This document shows, one piece after another, positions 35,312 through 51,173 of a DNA stretch of 64,000 nucleotides. The translations under genes and the position numbers were made by a program. Position 1 is the first letter of the stretch. Each line of letters begins with the position of its first letter. A model generated the notes under the pieces. The model did no database searches. It saw only the letters and a program-made list of their open reading frames with translations, and was not told where the DNA came from. This stretch comes from Diphasiastrum complanatum (Eukaryota; Streptophyta; Lycopodiopsida; Lycopodiales; Lycopodiaceae), in NCBI GenBank assembly GCA_029204225.1, contig CM055094.1, positions 26,734,541 to 26,798,540 on the forward strand, given 5' to 3'.

Positions 35312-35599
35312 AATACCACAGCTAGATACAAGATTAAAGAGGGAAAAGACGTAGAGGAAAGGCAAAAGGACAGGAAAAAGGAAGGGCAAGGACAGGGACA
35401 GGTAGCGAGGAGGCAGCAAAAGCGGGTCAGGAGGCAAAAGGGAGAGCAAGGACAGGTAGCGAGGAAAGGCAGGTCAGTAGCGATGGAAGATGGGAGGGGG
35501 AGGGCCAGCGATGGTAGGGCAGCGATGGACGGTAGGCGATGGAGGGCCAGCGATGGAGGACCAACAACATTAGAGCAGTGAGCAGCAGCAAGGCAGCGC

Positions 35600-38530
<2,931 letters not shown>

Positions 38531-38539
38531 GCTACAATG

Positions 38540-40360
38540 TTGTCACTTGTGACCTAGGTAAGGCTGCACCATCATATATGATGGTTGGAGTGATGCAAGG
38601 AAGCGCCACATATTGAATATCTTGGTGTCTTCCTCCATGGGGACAATGTTTTTGAGATCCATCGACACCTCTGGGGTGGCAGTGACTAGCGATTACATGT
38701 TCACACATATTTGTGATGCCATTGAGGTGGGGCCATGACACGTTCTATAGGTATAACTACTCAAAAGGTTTAGCAACTAGGCGCTCAAGGGTCAAGATTG
38801 AAGACTCAATACACATTGCGCAAACCTAGACAGTAGATTAAGTTTTTTATGTTTCCAATTTGGAAATCCGAAATTCCAACTTAAGATCTGAGGCGCATTG
38901 TGTTGACTACTTATAGTATGTAGGATGTACAATCATTGTTCGCAATTGAAATTTGAATTATCGATGACCCCCCATCATGATTCACTTGAATTCCATGCAC
39001 ATTGCATTGTACAGGTTTCACAGACAATGCAACAAATTGCATTGTCATGGGTAAGCTCGTTAATGAGACCTACCCCCACATTTTTTGGACACCTTGTGCT
39101 GCACATTGCTTGGACCTCTTGGTTGAGGATGTAGTCAAGATACCATGGGTCAGGGAGGTGCTAGACACAGGACGGTCCTGCACGTTAGATTTATCACCAA
39201 GAGGCCAAGGGCCTTGGGCATGTTTAGGAGATGCTCCACCTTGGATGTCTTGAGACCTGCCCCCACCAGGTTTGTAACTCAATGCGCCGTAATTAGTATT
39301 GTGAGTGCTAAGTATTAAGAATTTGTAATAATTGATTCATAATTTGCAAATTGCCACTTCGAACTTGCAAGTTGCCATTGTGTATGTACTAATGCTTTGA
39401 AGTATGAAGTTTTCAAGTTTGAAACTTTGATGATCATCATTGTACTAATGCAAACACAAAAATGCAATGCAGGTTTGCATTTATGTTCCTAGTCTTGGAA
39501 CGACTGCTGAAAGTTCATGCGAACTTGAGGCAAATGGTCGTTTCAAATGAGTGCAGTGAGGGCCATCATAGCAACCGAATAGGAGGAGGTTCGAGCTAAT
39601 CGTGCTCTCATCTTCGTTTTGAGATGAGGGCATGATCCATTGTCATGGGCCTGCAGCCTATCTACACTGTCCTGCGCCTTATAGATTGAGAGGGCTGCAC
39701 GTTGGGCCTTTTATATGAGTTCATGGACAGGTTGGGTGAGCAGCTGCAGCTTTGTACGACCATTAGCCTAGAGAGGTATACCACATTATAGTACTCTTAG
39801 TCTCTTACCTCTATATTGTCTTGCCTCTTTCCTTAGTATTTTGTCACTTTATTTTGAAGTTAAAATGTGCTGCGTTTGAGATTTGCAAATTTTACTTGAT
39901 GAATCCTTGGTTGAGTTTTCAGTTATCTAGATTCTATGCCATATGACCGAGGGCTCATTCATTGAACATTCAAATCTATTATCTTATAGGCTTGAGGAGA
40001 TCCAATGCCTCTGGCGAAGCAGGAAATACATTTTTGAATTGATTGTTGTAATTTGTGGGCAGTAACACATTTGTCAATCCTTGTGTACAGGACCTGTCAC
40101 TTGAGCAGATGCACCGCATAGGAGGAGGGCAGGAGAGGGTACAAGCTCTTGTGCTCACAACTCTGATGAAGAGTTTGAGCCTGAGGCATCATCAGAGTCA
40201 GAGTCCTTAGATGAGGAGTATGTAGAGGAGGGGTGGATAAGGATTAGCGTGAGGATGAGGGGTATCTTGCCTCGGCCTCCCATGAGGACTTTGTCCTTGA
40301 TGTTCAAGAGCAGACTATAGTAAGCTCGATAGCACCTGCTCGGAGGCTCAGAGCTAGGAG
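38540..40360 (+). pseudogene. hAT-type transposase remnant (DUF659 family)
   Basis: Plus strand. Blocks in order: FLRSIDTSGVAVTSDYMFTH near 38,655 (family pattern FLxSVDxS), DNATNCIVMGKLVNETYPHI and FWTPCAAHCLDLLVEDV at 39,020-39,135 (the most conserved plant hAT block), DVLRPAPTRFVTQC near 39,230, and LQPIYTVLRLID with LLYEFMDRLGEQ near 39,650-39,740. An acidic C-terminal piece lies near 40,180-40,350. Stops and shifts lie between the blocks, and at least one is in a spot where an intron is possible (39,290-39,470). Terminal inverted repeats were not identified. Confidence 0.85.
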
Positions 40361-40646
40361 AGCTTAGTCAGTACTCATGACACTGTTTACATATCATCAG
40401 ACATTGACACATGGATTATGAAGATGGACATCATTGAAATTTGATTGTATAATATCAATTTTAAGTTTTAACATTCTGATTTTATGCAGTGTGATGATTT
40501 AAATTTTGAGTCTTGGGTCTTGATTCGTGACTCGTGACTCTTGAGCATTGGAACTTGTAATTTGTGTTGTTTTTTTTTAGCTTTCAATTTTGAAGTATTG
40601 CCAATTTGATTGTGCTATATGCATTGTGTGCTCTGCTAAGTTCTAA
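40361..40646. other. AT-rich spacer after the hAT remnant
   Basis: No recognisable feature up to the GT/GA microsatellite. Confidence 0.5.
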
Positions 40647-42640
<1,994 letters not shown>

Positions 42641-42990
42641 CATACGTGGGGCATGGATACATGAATAGGTTACTGACAGCGCTGCCTGCATGGCTGCCAC
42701 ATCATCAACCAGCTCCAGCGCTGAGGTGGAGAGCGAGGTGTCGGCAACAGCGATGGGTGAGAGCGCAGCAGCGATGGGGGAGAGCAAGGTGGCAGAACCA
42801 GCAGCAACGATGGGGGAGACAACATCAGCAGCAGCGATGGGGGGGAGTGAGGTGGCAGCATCAACGAGGAGGGAGGGGGATGAGGTGGCAGCAGCGAGAG
42901 GAGGGGAGGAGTGGGATAGGAAGGCGAAGGGGTAGGGGGGTCCTACGAGCAGCAGCCGGGGAGAGAGGGCGTTTGCAGGTAAGGGTGTGG
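42641..42990 (-). repeat. Imperfect GCGATGG minisatellite
   Basis: Imperfect repeats of about 25-45 bp around AGCGATGGGGGAGAG. Read on the minus strand they give an Ala/Ser/Pro-rich stretch (SPIAAA-like units) in frame with LINE i. The GCGATGG core also recurs in the leader of the ORF1-only element (35,460-35,580), so this may be leader sequence of a LINE rather than coding. Confidence 0.7.
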
Positions 42991-43990
42991 GACGTGGAGG
43001 CACATTAGAGATGGTGTACAAGGAAGTGGCATAGGTTACCCAAGTGCTAAGATCTGTAATCCGGGGTGGAGATGCTCGTGGGAGAAATTTCTTCCAAAAG
43101 GATCTCGAAGAGGAACTAAAGAGAAGGTCTATCATCTTCCGAGTGGTTCTACGGTATACACGAGATAAATCCTTTACTGGATGGGAGAGGCGGAGACAAG
43201 TTGTTGTGTTTTTTGTAGATTAAGAGAAAGTGGGGCTATGAAGGAGCATGCGTACATCAACTTCCGGTGAAGAAGGATGCATTCGAGGTCATACCATGGG
43301 TTATGTGCTCGATGGTGTCATGGATGCTTGGATCGTGGCGATGGAAAAGCAAGAGATGCAGTGGTATGGATGGTCTGGACAAGAAAAAGAGACCGGTTCG
43401 TTAAAGTATACTCATATGGAAAGTGAGTCAGAAGTTCCGATAGGGCTTCCTTGTACAAAGCAGTGTTTTGGGGGCTATAGTGATATATGGTCTTCACGGT
43501 GGGGGTTAATGGATGGGTGTGTGGGGTGCAAAGAAGGCCGATAGAGAGTGAGAGGTACGAATGGTCAGAGAGGGTAGTACGGTGAACCAAAAAGGATGCA
43601 ATGAAGGGCAGGAGAGACGATGATCCTATGAAATAGTCAACAACACCATGTCCTCCACTATGTGGGAAACAAGTATAATCACCTGAATCAAGCCACTGTA
43701 GAAGGCCATTATAAATGGCCAATCCATGAGCCTCACTCAACTGAAGCATCTGCTCTCCATATGCGGTAACTGGGCCCTCTGCATCTGCTGATCGTTGTTG
43801 GAAGCCAAGATTGTCCCAGTCTATGGCATATATCCGCTATGGATCATCCCCTGCTCTGTGGAACTCCGATTGCCTGGACCTAGTCCGGGCATTGAAGTCT
43901 CTGGCTAAAAGGATATAACCCCGCTCCTCATATCTGATAATATCTGAGAGATGTCCATGTAGGGTGACTCCTCTTCTGAAGTGTATGTAG
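42991..43990 (-). mobile_element. LINE i, endonuclease part
   Basis: Minus strand from about 43,990: RGYILLARDFNARTRSRQ (GDFNAR block with Ala for Gly), EAHGLAIYNGLLQWLDSGDY, PHSGGHGVVDYFIGSS and TTLSDHSYLSLS, which hold the final Asp and His of the AP endonuclease. Then the linker (YKEALSELLTHFPYE) and LLFSSSSRSFWKKFLPRASPP at 43,040-43,130, where it breaks off into the minisatellite. The same linker occurs again at the start of LINE h, so these are two different copies. Confidence 0.85.
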
Positions 43991-43999
43991 CTTTAGCAA

Positions 44000-44345
44000 T
44001 CATTTTTGACTCCACAATAATGCCACACCTCAAAAAGGTCTTCTCCTACTTATGCAACCAATTTTCCATAGCATCTATGGTTCTCATAGCTACTACACCT
44101 ATAAACCTAGGAGGCTTTTAAGTCCTTCATGGACGTTAGCTTGAGTTCCCTGCTAGGTTTTGCTTTCTTCCACTTGAATGAGGTTCATTACTCAAAATCT
44201 CAATGCCATTGACTCTTTTACGTGTACGAGTAGGTTTCAATTGATGAAGGATCTGTTTTGAAACGTGCTGCATGCTATCAACATTAGTAGAAAGTGCATC
44301 AATCCTCTGTGGATCATGGCTAGTATTGCTTGGGGATGCCATAGC
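44000..44345 (-). pseudogene. Gypsy gag fragment (element C)
   Basis: Minus strand from ATG 44,342: a short N-terminus, two stops, then KPPRFIGVVAMRTIDAMENW, LHK and EKTFLRCGIIVESKMIAKAT, which fit the Gypsy gag block PPxFxG ... AxxWLxxxEKxF ... KxxxAxY. It ends at 44,000 where LINE i begins. Confidence 0.7.
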
Positions 44346-44626
44346 TGAGGAAAAGCTAGCAAATGTAAAGCAATAGAATTATGCAAAATCAAGTAGCTAA
44401 AGCCCTTTGGAAAGCTGGAAACAAGCTCTCTACACAAAAACTAACTATACAAATAGATAACCCCTAATTCATAAGAGAACGAAATAGAACTGCCCTTCTA
44501 CTTAAGTCTAAGCAATGTGCAAAGTTTTCTTTTCAAAAATCAGCAATATAGGGTTGCAAACTTGCTAGCTATAAGTGAGTAATATTCACTGAGTTGAGCC
44601 CTACCCTAGTAGCGGCCTACCTCTAG

Positions 44627-44630
<4 letters not shown>

Positions 44631-44687
<57 letters not shown>

Positions 44688-44691
44688 GGGG
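44631..44691 (+). repeat. (GA)23 followed by G15
   Basis: GA repeat 44,631-44,677 running into 15 G. Unlike the other GA tracts, no LINE 3' box stands next to it. Confidence 0.94.
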
Positions 44692-44820
44692 CAAGAAGAA
44701 GAAGAATAATTGTGATAGTTCATGATACTGAATTCTTGTCAAATGTTACATTTATAGTCTATTGATTGAAGATCTAAATTGCAAAATGTTGCAAATCCCA
44801 CACAAGTCTAGAAAGTAACT

Positions 44821-44832
44821 GCTCTAATACCA
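44821..44832 (-). other. Primer binding site of Gypsy C
   Basis: The plus strand GCTCTAATACCA is the complement of TGGTATTAGAGC, the same primer-site variant as in Gypsy A. It sits upstream of the minus-strand gag, as expected. Confidence 0.7.
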
Positions 44833-44835
44833 AAT

Positions 44836-45450
44836 ATCACAAACCAAAGCCAACAAAATGCCAAAAAGACATTGAGCTATGCACAAATTTCCACTTTGTT
44901 GTTCACCTTGATAGTACATAGCAAGATCACAAAAACACTCTAATGAGCAATGCTGCAAAGTCTCCTCCCACCAAAGTTCCATAGTAGAAAGTTACTAGAG
45001 AGGCTCTCCCTGTTCTAGTCACACGCCCCTCCACCTCAAGTTTCCTTCCTAATCTGACGTGGCGCTTGTTATCAACCACCTGCTCTTACCACTTGGCAAT
45101 GCCTTGATGCATAAGCTATTAAGGCGATTACTAGATGGACTGGTTGCACAAGGAGCTATAGTGGATGCAGGAGCTGCTGTGAATATTATCAATTTAGAAT
45201 TCACAAATAGTTTTTGGCCGGCAAGTGTCACACCAAGTGTCCGCATACAACATGGGACATGTCTCCCATTGACTAGTCAACTTCTATTTTTTAAGGAGAT
45301 TTGTCCAGCAGCCTCTAAAAAATCAAGACCCAATATCCCTTACCAATTAGAAGCAGGTCAAGAAATTCTTTAAAACCTTGCTATTTACATTCACTTACAA
45401 AACACCATATGCCTGTGTGAGCCTTTCAAATATTACAATGTACAAGGCTA
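44836..45450 (-). repeat. LTR-like region of Gypsy C
   Basis: Shares phrases in the same order with 59,520-60,010: CACTTGGCAATGCC against CACTTGGCAGTACC, CCATTGACTAGTCAACT in both, TTTTTAAGGAG against TTTTTAGGAG, and TTACTTACAAA. The two are diverged copies of one LTR. Exact ends are uncertain. Confidence 0.6.
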
Positions 45451-46717
45451 ATGTGTTCACAAAGTGTTTCCATGCTGGACATTGTTCAAGAGGTGGTCTT
45501 TTAGTCTGTGTGCTGTCGTCAACTATGAATCCGACCTTTTGGCTAGATGTTTCAAGGATGTCTATGGTGATTCAAAGGAATTTTTGGGCTGCATAGTGAT
45601 TGGGAAGCCTTAGCCAAGTAAATGATGTCCTTGATGTAAACTTGTAAGTAAAGAAACAGCGCCACACATGACACATCTTTGTTTTGGATATTATAAAGAT
45701 GGCATTTTTTGTTCATCTTGGTGATCAGAAGCTTTTGAAACAACCAATCAAACTTGCCACAAGTTCAAAACTCTCAACCAGAACTAGAGAGTTTTTGAAC
45801 TCTCTACAATTTTTGTTTCTTTAGTCAGCAATTGAAGCTTCATTGAACATTGCATTGTCTACCTGTGCATTACTTTTAAGTTGGAGTTAGAAGATTGACC
45901 ATGTATTGAAGCAAACATGTGGCTGCACATCTCACAAACAACATTGAGCCCCTTAATAGTAGCCAAATTCTAGAGTGTTTTTTAATTCTCTACAGTCTCT
46001 GTTTCTCTAATCAGCAATCAAACTGTCATTCAACATTGCTATGTCTACCTGCGCATTACTTTTAAGTTGGAGTAACAAGATTGATTATGTACTGTTTGGT
46101 TAAGATTTTTTGTTTATTCAATTTTATATTATTGTTTTGACTTAGATCCTTTGACTTTTTGAGTTGCTCGTATATTGTTTCTAAGCTTTACCTTATGACA
46201 TCACTGACTTCTCTGTATAAATTTGTGAAATTGGATATATTATTATTTCACAAATAGATATATAAGAAGATTGATTATATACTGAAGCAAACATATGTGC
46301 TGCACTTTTCACGAACAACATTGAGTCCCTTAATAGTAGCCAAATTATCATTGTTACTTATCCTTATCCCTTATCAAGCTCTAGTGCAAAAGTAGAAGTT
46401 TGTTCTTAGACAAGCTTTGAAAACGCAATGAGGTTATCTTATAAAGTGATGAACGTACCTTCATTGTTCCAATCTTCAACTATCTCCATTTGTTGCAGAC
46501 ATGAAGTTAAAGGTGATATAAGCTTTAAGCATAACCAATTACTAATGACGCCTGTATCAACTGAAGTTTATTTTTGTTCTCTCTCCCTTATACAGCTTAA
46601 GCTTTGATCATACCATTTCCCAAATGCTTTATTGTAATTTGTGTTAACCCATATGTGGGGCACCAATCTTGATCCTTGTTTACCCATATCTGGGGTACCA
46701 ATGTTGGACTTATGCAG
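45451..46717 (+). other. VPS50 intron 3, last part, with a tandem duplication
   Basis: Intron sequence. A unit of about 190 bp (45,784-45,970) is duplicated at 45,974-46,094, and that second copy continues at 46,267-46,348 after a 172-bp insertion. The acceptor TTATGCAG lies at 46,710-46,717. Confidence 0.7.
46095..46266. mobile_element. 172-bp insertion with 18-bp flanking repeats
   Basis: Interrupts the second copy of a local tandem duplication. It is flanked by AAGATTGATTATGTACTG (46,077-46,094) and AAGATTGATTATATACTG (46,267-46,284), 17 of 18 identical, like a target duplication of a SINE or other short retroposon. The insert is AT-rich and resembles no family known to me. Confidence 0.55.
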
Positions 46718-47328
46718 GTTGTGCGCTTGATGTTGGAGAAGGAAACATGGAAAGAGCTTCCAGGGGATGCCCTAAAGATGTTAAACATTGTTGGGCTCAC
46801 CGGAAATGGAGCTCCTATATTTGGAGGATCATCGGGCATTGTGAATCCTAAAAGCATAACTAAAAGCATAACTTCAGGCTCTCTTCTTCACACCTTTCAA
46901 AGTGCGACTGGGAGGAGTGGTGAGAAAGGCATGCAACAAACAGGTTTTCTTCAATGGTTAGAAAGGGGTAACCCTTTTTCAGAACGAAGAACTCATAACT
47001 CAGCCTCAAAAGCTGGCGTCGAGAAAAGTTTAGATGACAAACTGGAGAGAGCAACTTGGGATGCCCAGCCCGTTCCAGAATTGCATGGAAGTAATCTGGT
47101 CAAGGAAAACAACAGTTCAGGAACTTTAAGCAATGAAAACAGTAGAGATCCTGAAGAAGATGAAAACGAGGATCTCTTGGCAGATTTCATCGACGAGGAC
47201 AGCCAGCAACCAAGTCGTTTGTATAGTAGCGTCAGAAGTGAGTTATCAGCCAGTGGTTCAATCAACAAGCAACTTTCTGGATATGATGACTTGTTAACCC
47301 TGACTGGTTCATCCATTGCTGTGCTTAG
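46718..47328 (+). CDS. VPS50: VPS50 exon d
   Basis: 611 nt. Continues exon c exactly at the conserved FHRQNLE / VVRLMLEKETWKELPGD join. Then come GLTGNGAPIFGG (plant GLVGDGAPL), GFLQWLERGNPFSE (GNPF is kept from animals to plants), a Ser-rich linker, the acidic motif DENEDLLADFIDEDSQ with PSRL after it, and TGSSIAVL. It ends CTTAG|GTATCT, the split Arg codon being completed by the first G of exon e. A TC/AC microsatellite starts 20 bases into the intron. Confidence 0.95.
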
Positions 47329-47343
47329 GTATCTCAAAGTGAA

Positions 47344-47348
<5 letters not shown>

Positions 47349-47438
<90 letters not shown>
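47349..47438 (+). repeat. (TC)22(AC)22 compound microsatellite
   Basis: TC then AC, 90 bases, starting 20 bases downstream of the exon d donor site. No LINE 3' box is next to it. Confidence 0.95.
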
Positions 47439-47765
47439 ACAGCAGCAGCAACAGCAGTTTTGAACATGGATGTACTTGTTCTATTTGAAAGTTTGATGTC
47501 ATTTCCACCCAAAGTGACTGCAGAAAAGCTTTTGTACCAAGTAATGACCAATGTCTTTTCATATTTTTGCTTATATAGTATGCTGAAAGTCCAATGCTGC
47601 TTTCAGCCAGTCTATACCTATGGATGACAAGCATTTTAGAGGACATGCGATAGACTAAGAATGTTGTATTGGTGGATGTTCAGTGGTTAAAGTATTTTTG
47701 TTATGGAAGCTAGATGGTCATAACTCGGGCAACAATGACATGGAAATCCGTTATAGAAAAGGATC

Positions 47766-48087
47766 CACCAACAAAGTGCCTAATTCAATGAGCAGGATTG
47801 GTGAAGTAAACCAGATCCTCATACTCCACCTCAGATAAGGAACATAGCTGGCATATCGTCTCTTCTTCGGGGGTACTTTGGAAACATCCAGTCTCAATGG
47901 CCAACTGATGTGATGAGACTTGGAGCTTTCCCAATACAAATCTAAGACAATTAGATAATCCTGAATCAAGATAGCATGCCAAGGACCCAAAAAAAGAACA
48001 TTCTGTAAAGTGAACGCTTGAGAAACATCCATGTTTCCACATCCATTCGAACGTCTTCTTAACATGTTTGGTTGCAACTATGAGCAC
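47766..48087 (-). mobile_element. LINE fragment, C-terminal domain
   Basis: Minus strand: YLDSGLSNCLRFVLGKLQVS, SHQLAIETGCF, CQLCSLSEVEYEDLVYF. The first two Cys of the CCHC motif remain, the His and last Cys are lost. Both ends are truncated and no tail is present. Confidence 0.8.
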
Positions 48088-49338
48088 ATCGGAGACTTGC
48101 AGAAGAATAGTGTTCTTATATTGGCAGTCATTTTCCAGTTCTGTGTTGTAAATTTTGAATTTTTATTTATTGGAGACTCTTACTAGCAATGTTCCATCCT
48201 AGGAAGGTTGAATTTTGTTGAATGTTAGATCTTTAGTTGTTGAAAAAGCAGGATTTGATTTGCTATTGGTGCTACTTTCACGTGCTCTTGATGCTATGGC
48301 ATAATTTTTCTCATAACGAGAGCAAGACAACTACTATTGTAAGATGGCACCAAGTTCCACTTATTATTCTACATGAATCAACCAAAAGATGGCCATCTTG
48401 CATCCTGTTGGAGCTTTATACAACTTTCACATTCTGTGCTTTTAAGCATATTTTTCTGTAGCTGTTGAGTAGTGACCTCTGAACACTTTTTTCTCAAAGT
48501 TAAGCTGAAGTAACAGAGTGCAATATTTTATCGTTACTGAACTGCAAAATGTTTTTAGCATTCCAAATTTTCTTTCTCCAATCCCCTCTTGCCCAGCCAT
48601 TACCGTGAAATATTCGACCATCAGATTGAATACACCACAGTCCATATTAAAAATGTTCAAAGCCTATGATATATCTATTCTTCCATTATTTACATGGGAC
48701 TAGTTGGTTAGCTTGGCATCCAAAGTTTCTTTGGTCCCAAGTTCGAGCCTCCCTTGGAAACCAAGAAGCATTATTTACATGGAGGATTGCGGCTGTAACT
48801 CTTCTAAAAATCATCAAGGAAAACTATTCCATTTTTTTGAATTGAGACATTATAAAAAGTTTGAGACATGATAGTTGTCTTAATCAACCTCTTTAGTTCA
48901 GTCAGCATAGCTTATGAAATTAGCTTGGGAATAGTTTTCTGCACGTGGGTTGCACCATTGCTAGGATCATTATGACATAGAAGGAACTTCATAGCATCTT
49001 CTTCATGCTACAAACCATCAAGTTATTAATCTAAAAATTTTCCTGGTGACTCAACATACTAACAGAATGCTTCTGCTATCAGAATGGCAGTTGAATAACG
49101 GTCTTTTAGATAGTAGAACTGCTATTATTCGGGGTCTTTTGATTGCTTTGAAGATAATTGCAGAGCTACTTTGACCTACTAATCAGCTAAGAAGGAAGAC
49201 AGACTAATTCCTTGAAAATTTTGTATTTTATGCTTTTGAGCTTGAGTATGCCTGTGACTAGTTACTATCTGGTTTCTAGTTTTCAAACTTGTACTATCAC
49301 AACACTGCTATTGTTAAACCGATATCATTTTTTTACAG

Positions 49339-49402
49339 GTCCATGGATCGATATGCCAGGCTTATGCAGATATTGCAAACAATCTCTTTGGAAGTTTTTA
49401 AG
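49339..49402 (+). CDS. VPS50: VPS50 exon e
   Basis: 64 nt. The first G completes Arg from exon d, then SMDRYARLMQILQTISLEVF and Lys. Plant VPS50 has SMDKYARLMQKLEIVN in this position and animals have GKYMQMMNILKPI. Donor AAG|GTTGCT is a weak GT site but the phase fits exactly. Confidence 0.9.
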
Positions 49403-49585
49403 GTTGCTTATGCCCACTCTAAAATTTATGGTCTGTTGCTTCATTTGTGTGTTACAGAAACTCCTATATTGCAATAAGCTCTAAAAACATTCTTATAAGC
49501 TGTTCACTGCATATCACAAATCTTTTGCTAAACGATTCATTATTTCTTGCAACATTGAGTTCTATCAGAAATTGTTCTGCTCCAG

Positions 49586-49688
49586 GGATTTTGTCAGTTA
49601 TTCGAGTTGTATTTCTTCACAGTCTTCAAGATATTTGGACACCGTGAAGCATTCAGTAGTGCAAAAGGGCAATTCGATGGCTCTCCTT
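49586..49688 (+). CDS. VPS50: VPS50 exon f
   Basis: 103 nt. Acceptor GCTCCAG. Reads GFCQLFELYFFTVFKIFGHR, then EAFSSAKGQFDGSP. Plants have GICQLFxxFFYxxxExFG, animals FMSQLFDYYLYAIYTFFG. Donor CCTT|GTGCGT, leaving one base. Confidence 0.92.
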
Positions 49689-49899
49689 GTGCGTTTATCA
49701 TATGCTTTTGCACCTCGGTGAACTTGCTTTATTAATTTTTTGATGTTCCAGGCCATGCTTGTTTTGCAGAACTGTTAGCAATGTATTACTGAAGTTCTTT
49801 AACTGTTGGGTTTTTAGTGTATAGATGTGGCATAAAGAAACTGGTTTAACTGCAAAGAAGAATTTTTGAAGAATGACATGGTTGATTGTTTGATGTCAG

Positions 49900-50102
49900 T
49901 GCTCACAGCTCGCCTTCGGGCAACACTAGTCAGAGTGTCACAACAGCTAGAAGAGCAGCGTGCAAAGCTGCCATCCGCTGAAAATGCTCCCACATCACTA
50001 ACTACTACAGCAAGTTCTATTGTCTCTGATGTTTCATCCCTCGTCTCTGGACAAACATTTATAGCAAGCACAAATTCGACAAGCCATAACCTTAGCATCA
50101 AG
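49900..50102 (+). CDS. VPS50: VPS50 exon g
   Basis: 203 nt. Acceptor TGATGTCAG. The phase-1 join gives Leu-Leu-TARLRATLVRVSQQLEEQ, matching animal SSSRLRTTLNRIQESL and plant LNYRLKTALSRI. A Ser/Thr-rich linker follows and ends SHNLSIK at the donor AAG|GTACTG, on a codon boundary. Confidence 0.9.
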
Positions 50103-50885
50103 GTACTGTTATTCTTTGCCGCAGAAAAAGCGCTTGGTTTATATGTAAGACACTTATTCTGGGGTTCATGACCCTGCCTGTGCCATCTTGCCTTTTGATC
50201 AACCTTCAATACTAGAAGTTTCACCTGACTTATGTGGCTCAACTAAATTTTTAGAATCAATAAATAACTAACGTTTTGTTTCTCCAACTTACTCATTTGG
50301 AGATGGCTGGTTATGTAAAGAGTGTTCATGTTCAAAGCTCGCATGTGATTCATTGTTAGACTTATTAATACTATACACATTCATGTTTTCAGTGCACTCC
50401 TACAAAGACTGACTTTCATTCATAAGCATGTGTGTGGCATGCGCACACAGTTATATAGCATGCTACTTGATTTTGATATACCTTCTTCTTATTTCTGCCT
50501 GCTGCTTCGTTGGTATAAAAGAGGCAAAACAATATATTAAGACCTTAAGGTTATTGCTCGTGGTAGGCTCCATCAAGATGTAGGGCACTCAAATAGGCCA
50601 GAGTTGGTTTTATATTTTACAATAGGGTAGTAGTGACATTTTGTGAGTATGGACCATATGTTATAGTACAAACCTTAGTTGCTACGGAACCACGTTCCAA
50701 CTTCAAAGTGTTCCAGAACATGAGCATTCTGTACTCTGGAACACAGTTTGAACCTTCGTTTTTATTTCAATCTCTTTTTTTCGATTTCGTATACAATATC
50801 ACAAATAGAACATGCATAATTTCTATGACACTATATTTTTAGCTGTGTATACATGTGTGTGTGTGTGTGTGTGTATTTAATATCA

Positions 50886-51050
50886 GACATGAGGGTCTGG
50901 GCCGCGGACGCGGCCTTTTGGTGTCCGCGTCCGGCGTCCAGACCCGGACGCGTCCGACCCCCGGACACGTCCAATTTTTTTTTTTTTTTGGGGCGCTGTC
51001 CAGTGTCCCGGATGCGTATTTTTTTTTTTTTTTTTTAATGGACGCGTTAA
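50886..51050. repeat. CpG-rich palindromic stretch with T runs
   Basis: Repeated GGACGCGTCC-type phrases (GGACGCGGCC, GTCCGCGTCC, GGACGCGTCC, GGACACGTCC) followed by T runs of about 15 and 21. Strikingly GC-rich in an AT-rich intron. A similar pairing of CGCG palindromes and a T run is at 63,637-63,732. Confidence 0.75.
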
Positions 51051-51097
51051 CAGGCCATGGGGCAGCAGCCCGTACTACCCCGCGCCCGCGCCCGCGC

Positions 51098-51099
<2 letters not shown>

Positions 51100-51173
<74 letters not shown>

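Larger units (their letters stand above)
34014..35590 (-). mobile_element. ORF1-only LINE derivative with TC tail
   Basis: Minus-strand element of about 1.6 kb: a 5' leader with repeated CCATCGC phrases (35,460-35,580), one intact ORF1, a short 3' untranslated region with two CTCTCCTRCGTGAGAG phrases, the family hairpin ATGCC-TGTT-GGCAT (34,128-34,141), GACATTAATAAAGC and a long TC tail (34,014-34,108). No endonuclease or RT is present, so it would have to be moved by the enzymes of a full LINE. Its tail abuts the 5' truncation of LINE e. A 3' end of the same type lies at 23,120-23,450. Confidence 0.85.
47329..49338 (+). other. VPS50 intron 4
   Basis: 2,010 bp. Holds the TC/AC microsatellite (47,349-47,438), a LINE fragment (47,766-48,087) and otherwise AT-rich sequence without recognisable features. 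Acceptor TTTTTTTACAG. Confidence 0.85.

Noticed and set aside
34307-35449. Longer ORF1 starting at 35,449
   Set aside because: The first 46 residues are Leu/Pro/Ser repeats from leader sequence. The ATG at 35,311 fits the ORF1 pattern better.
42646-43008. Arg/Gln/Trp-rich plus-strand protein
   Set aside because: Frame over the GCGATGG minisatellite on the strand opposite to the LINE. No sign of coding.
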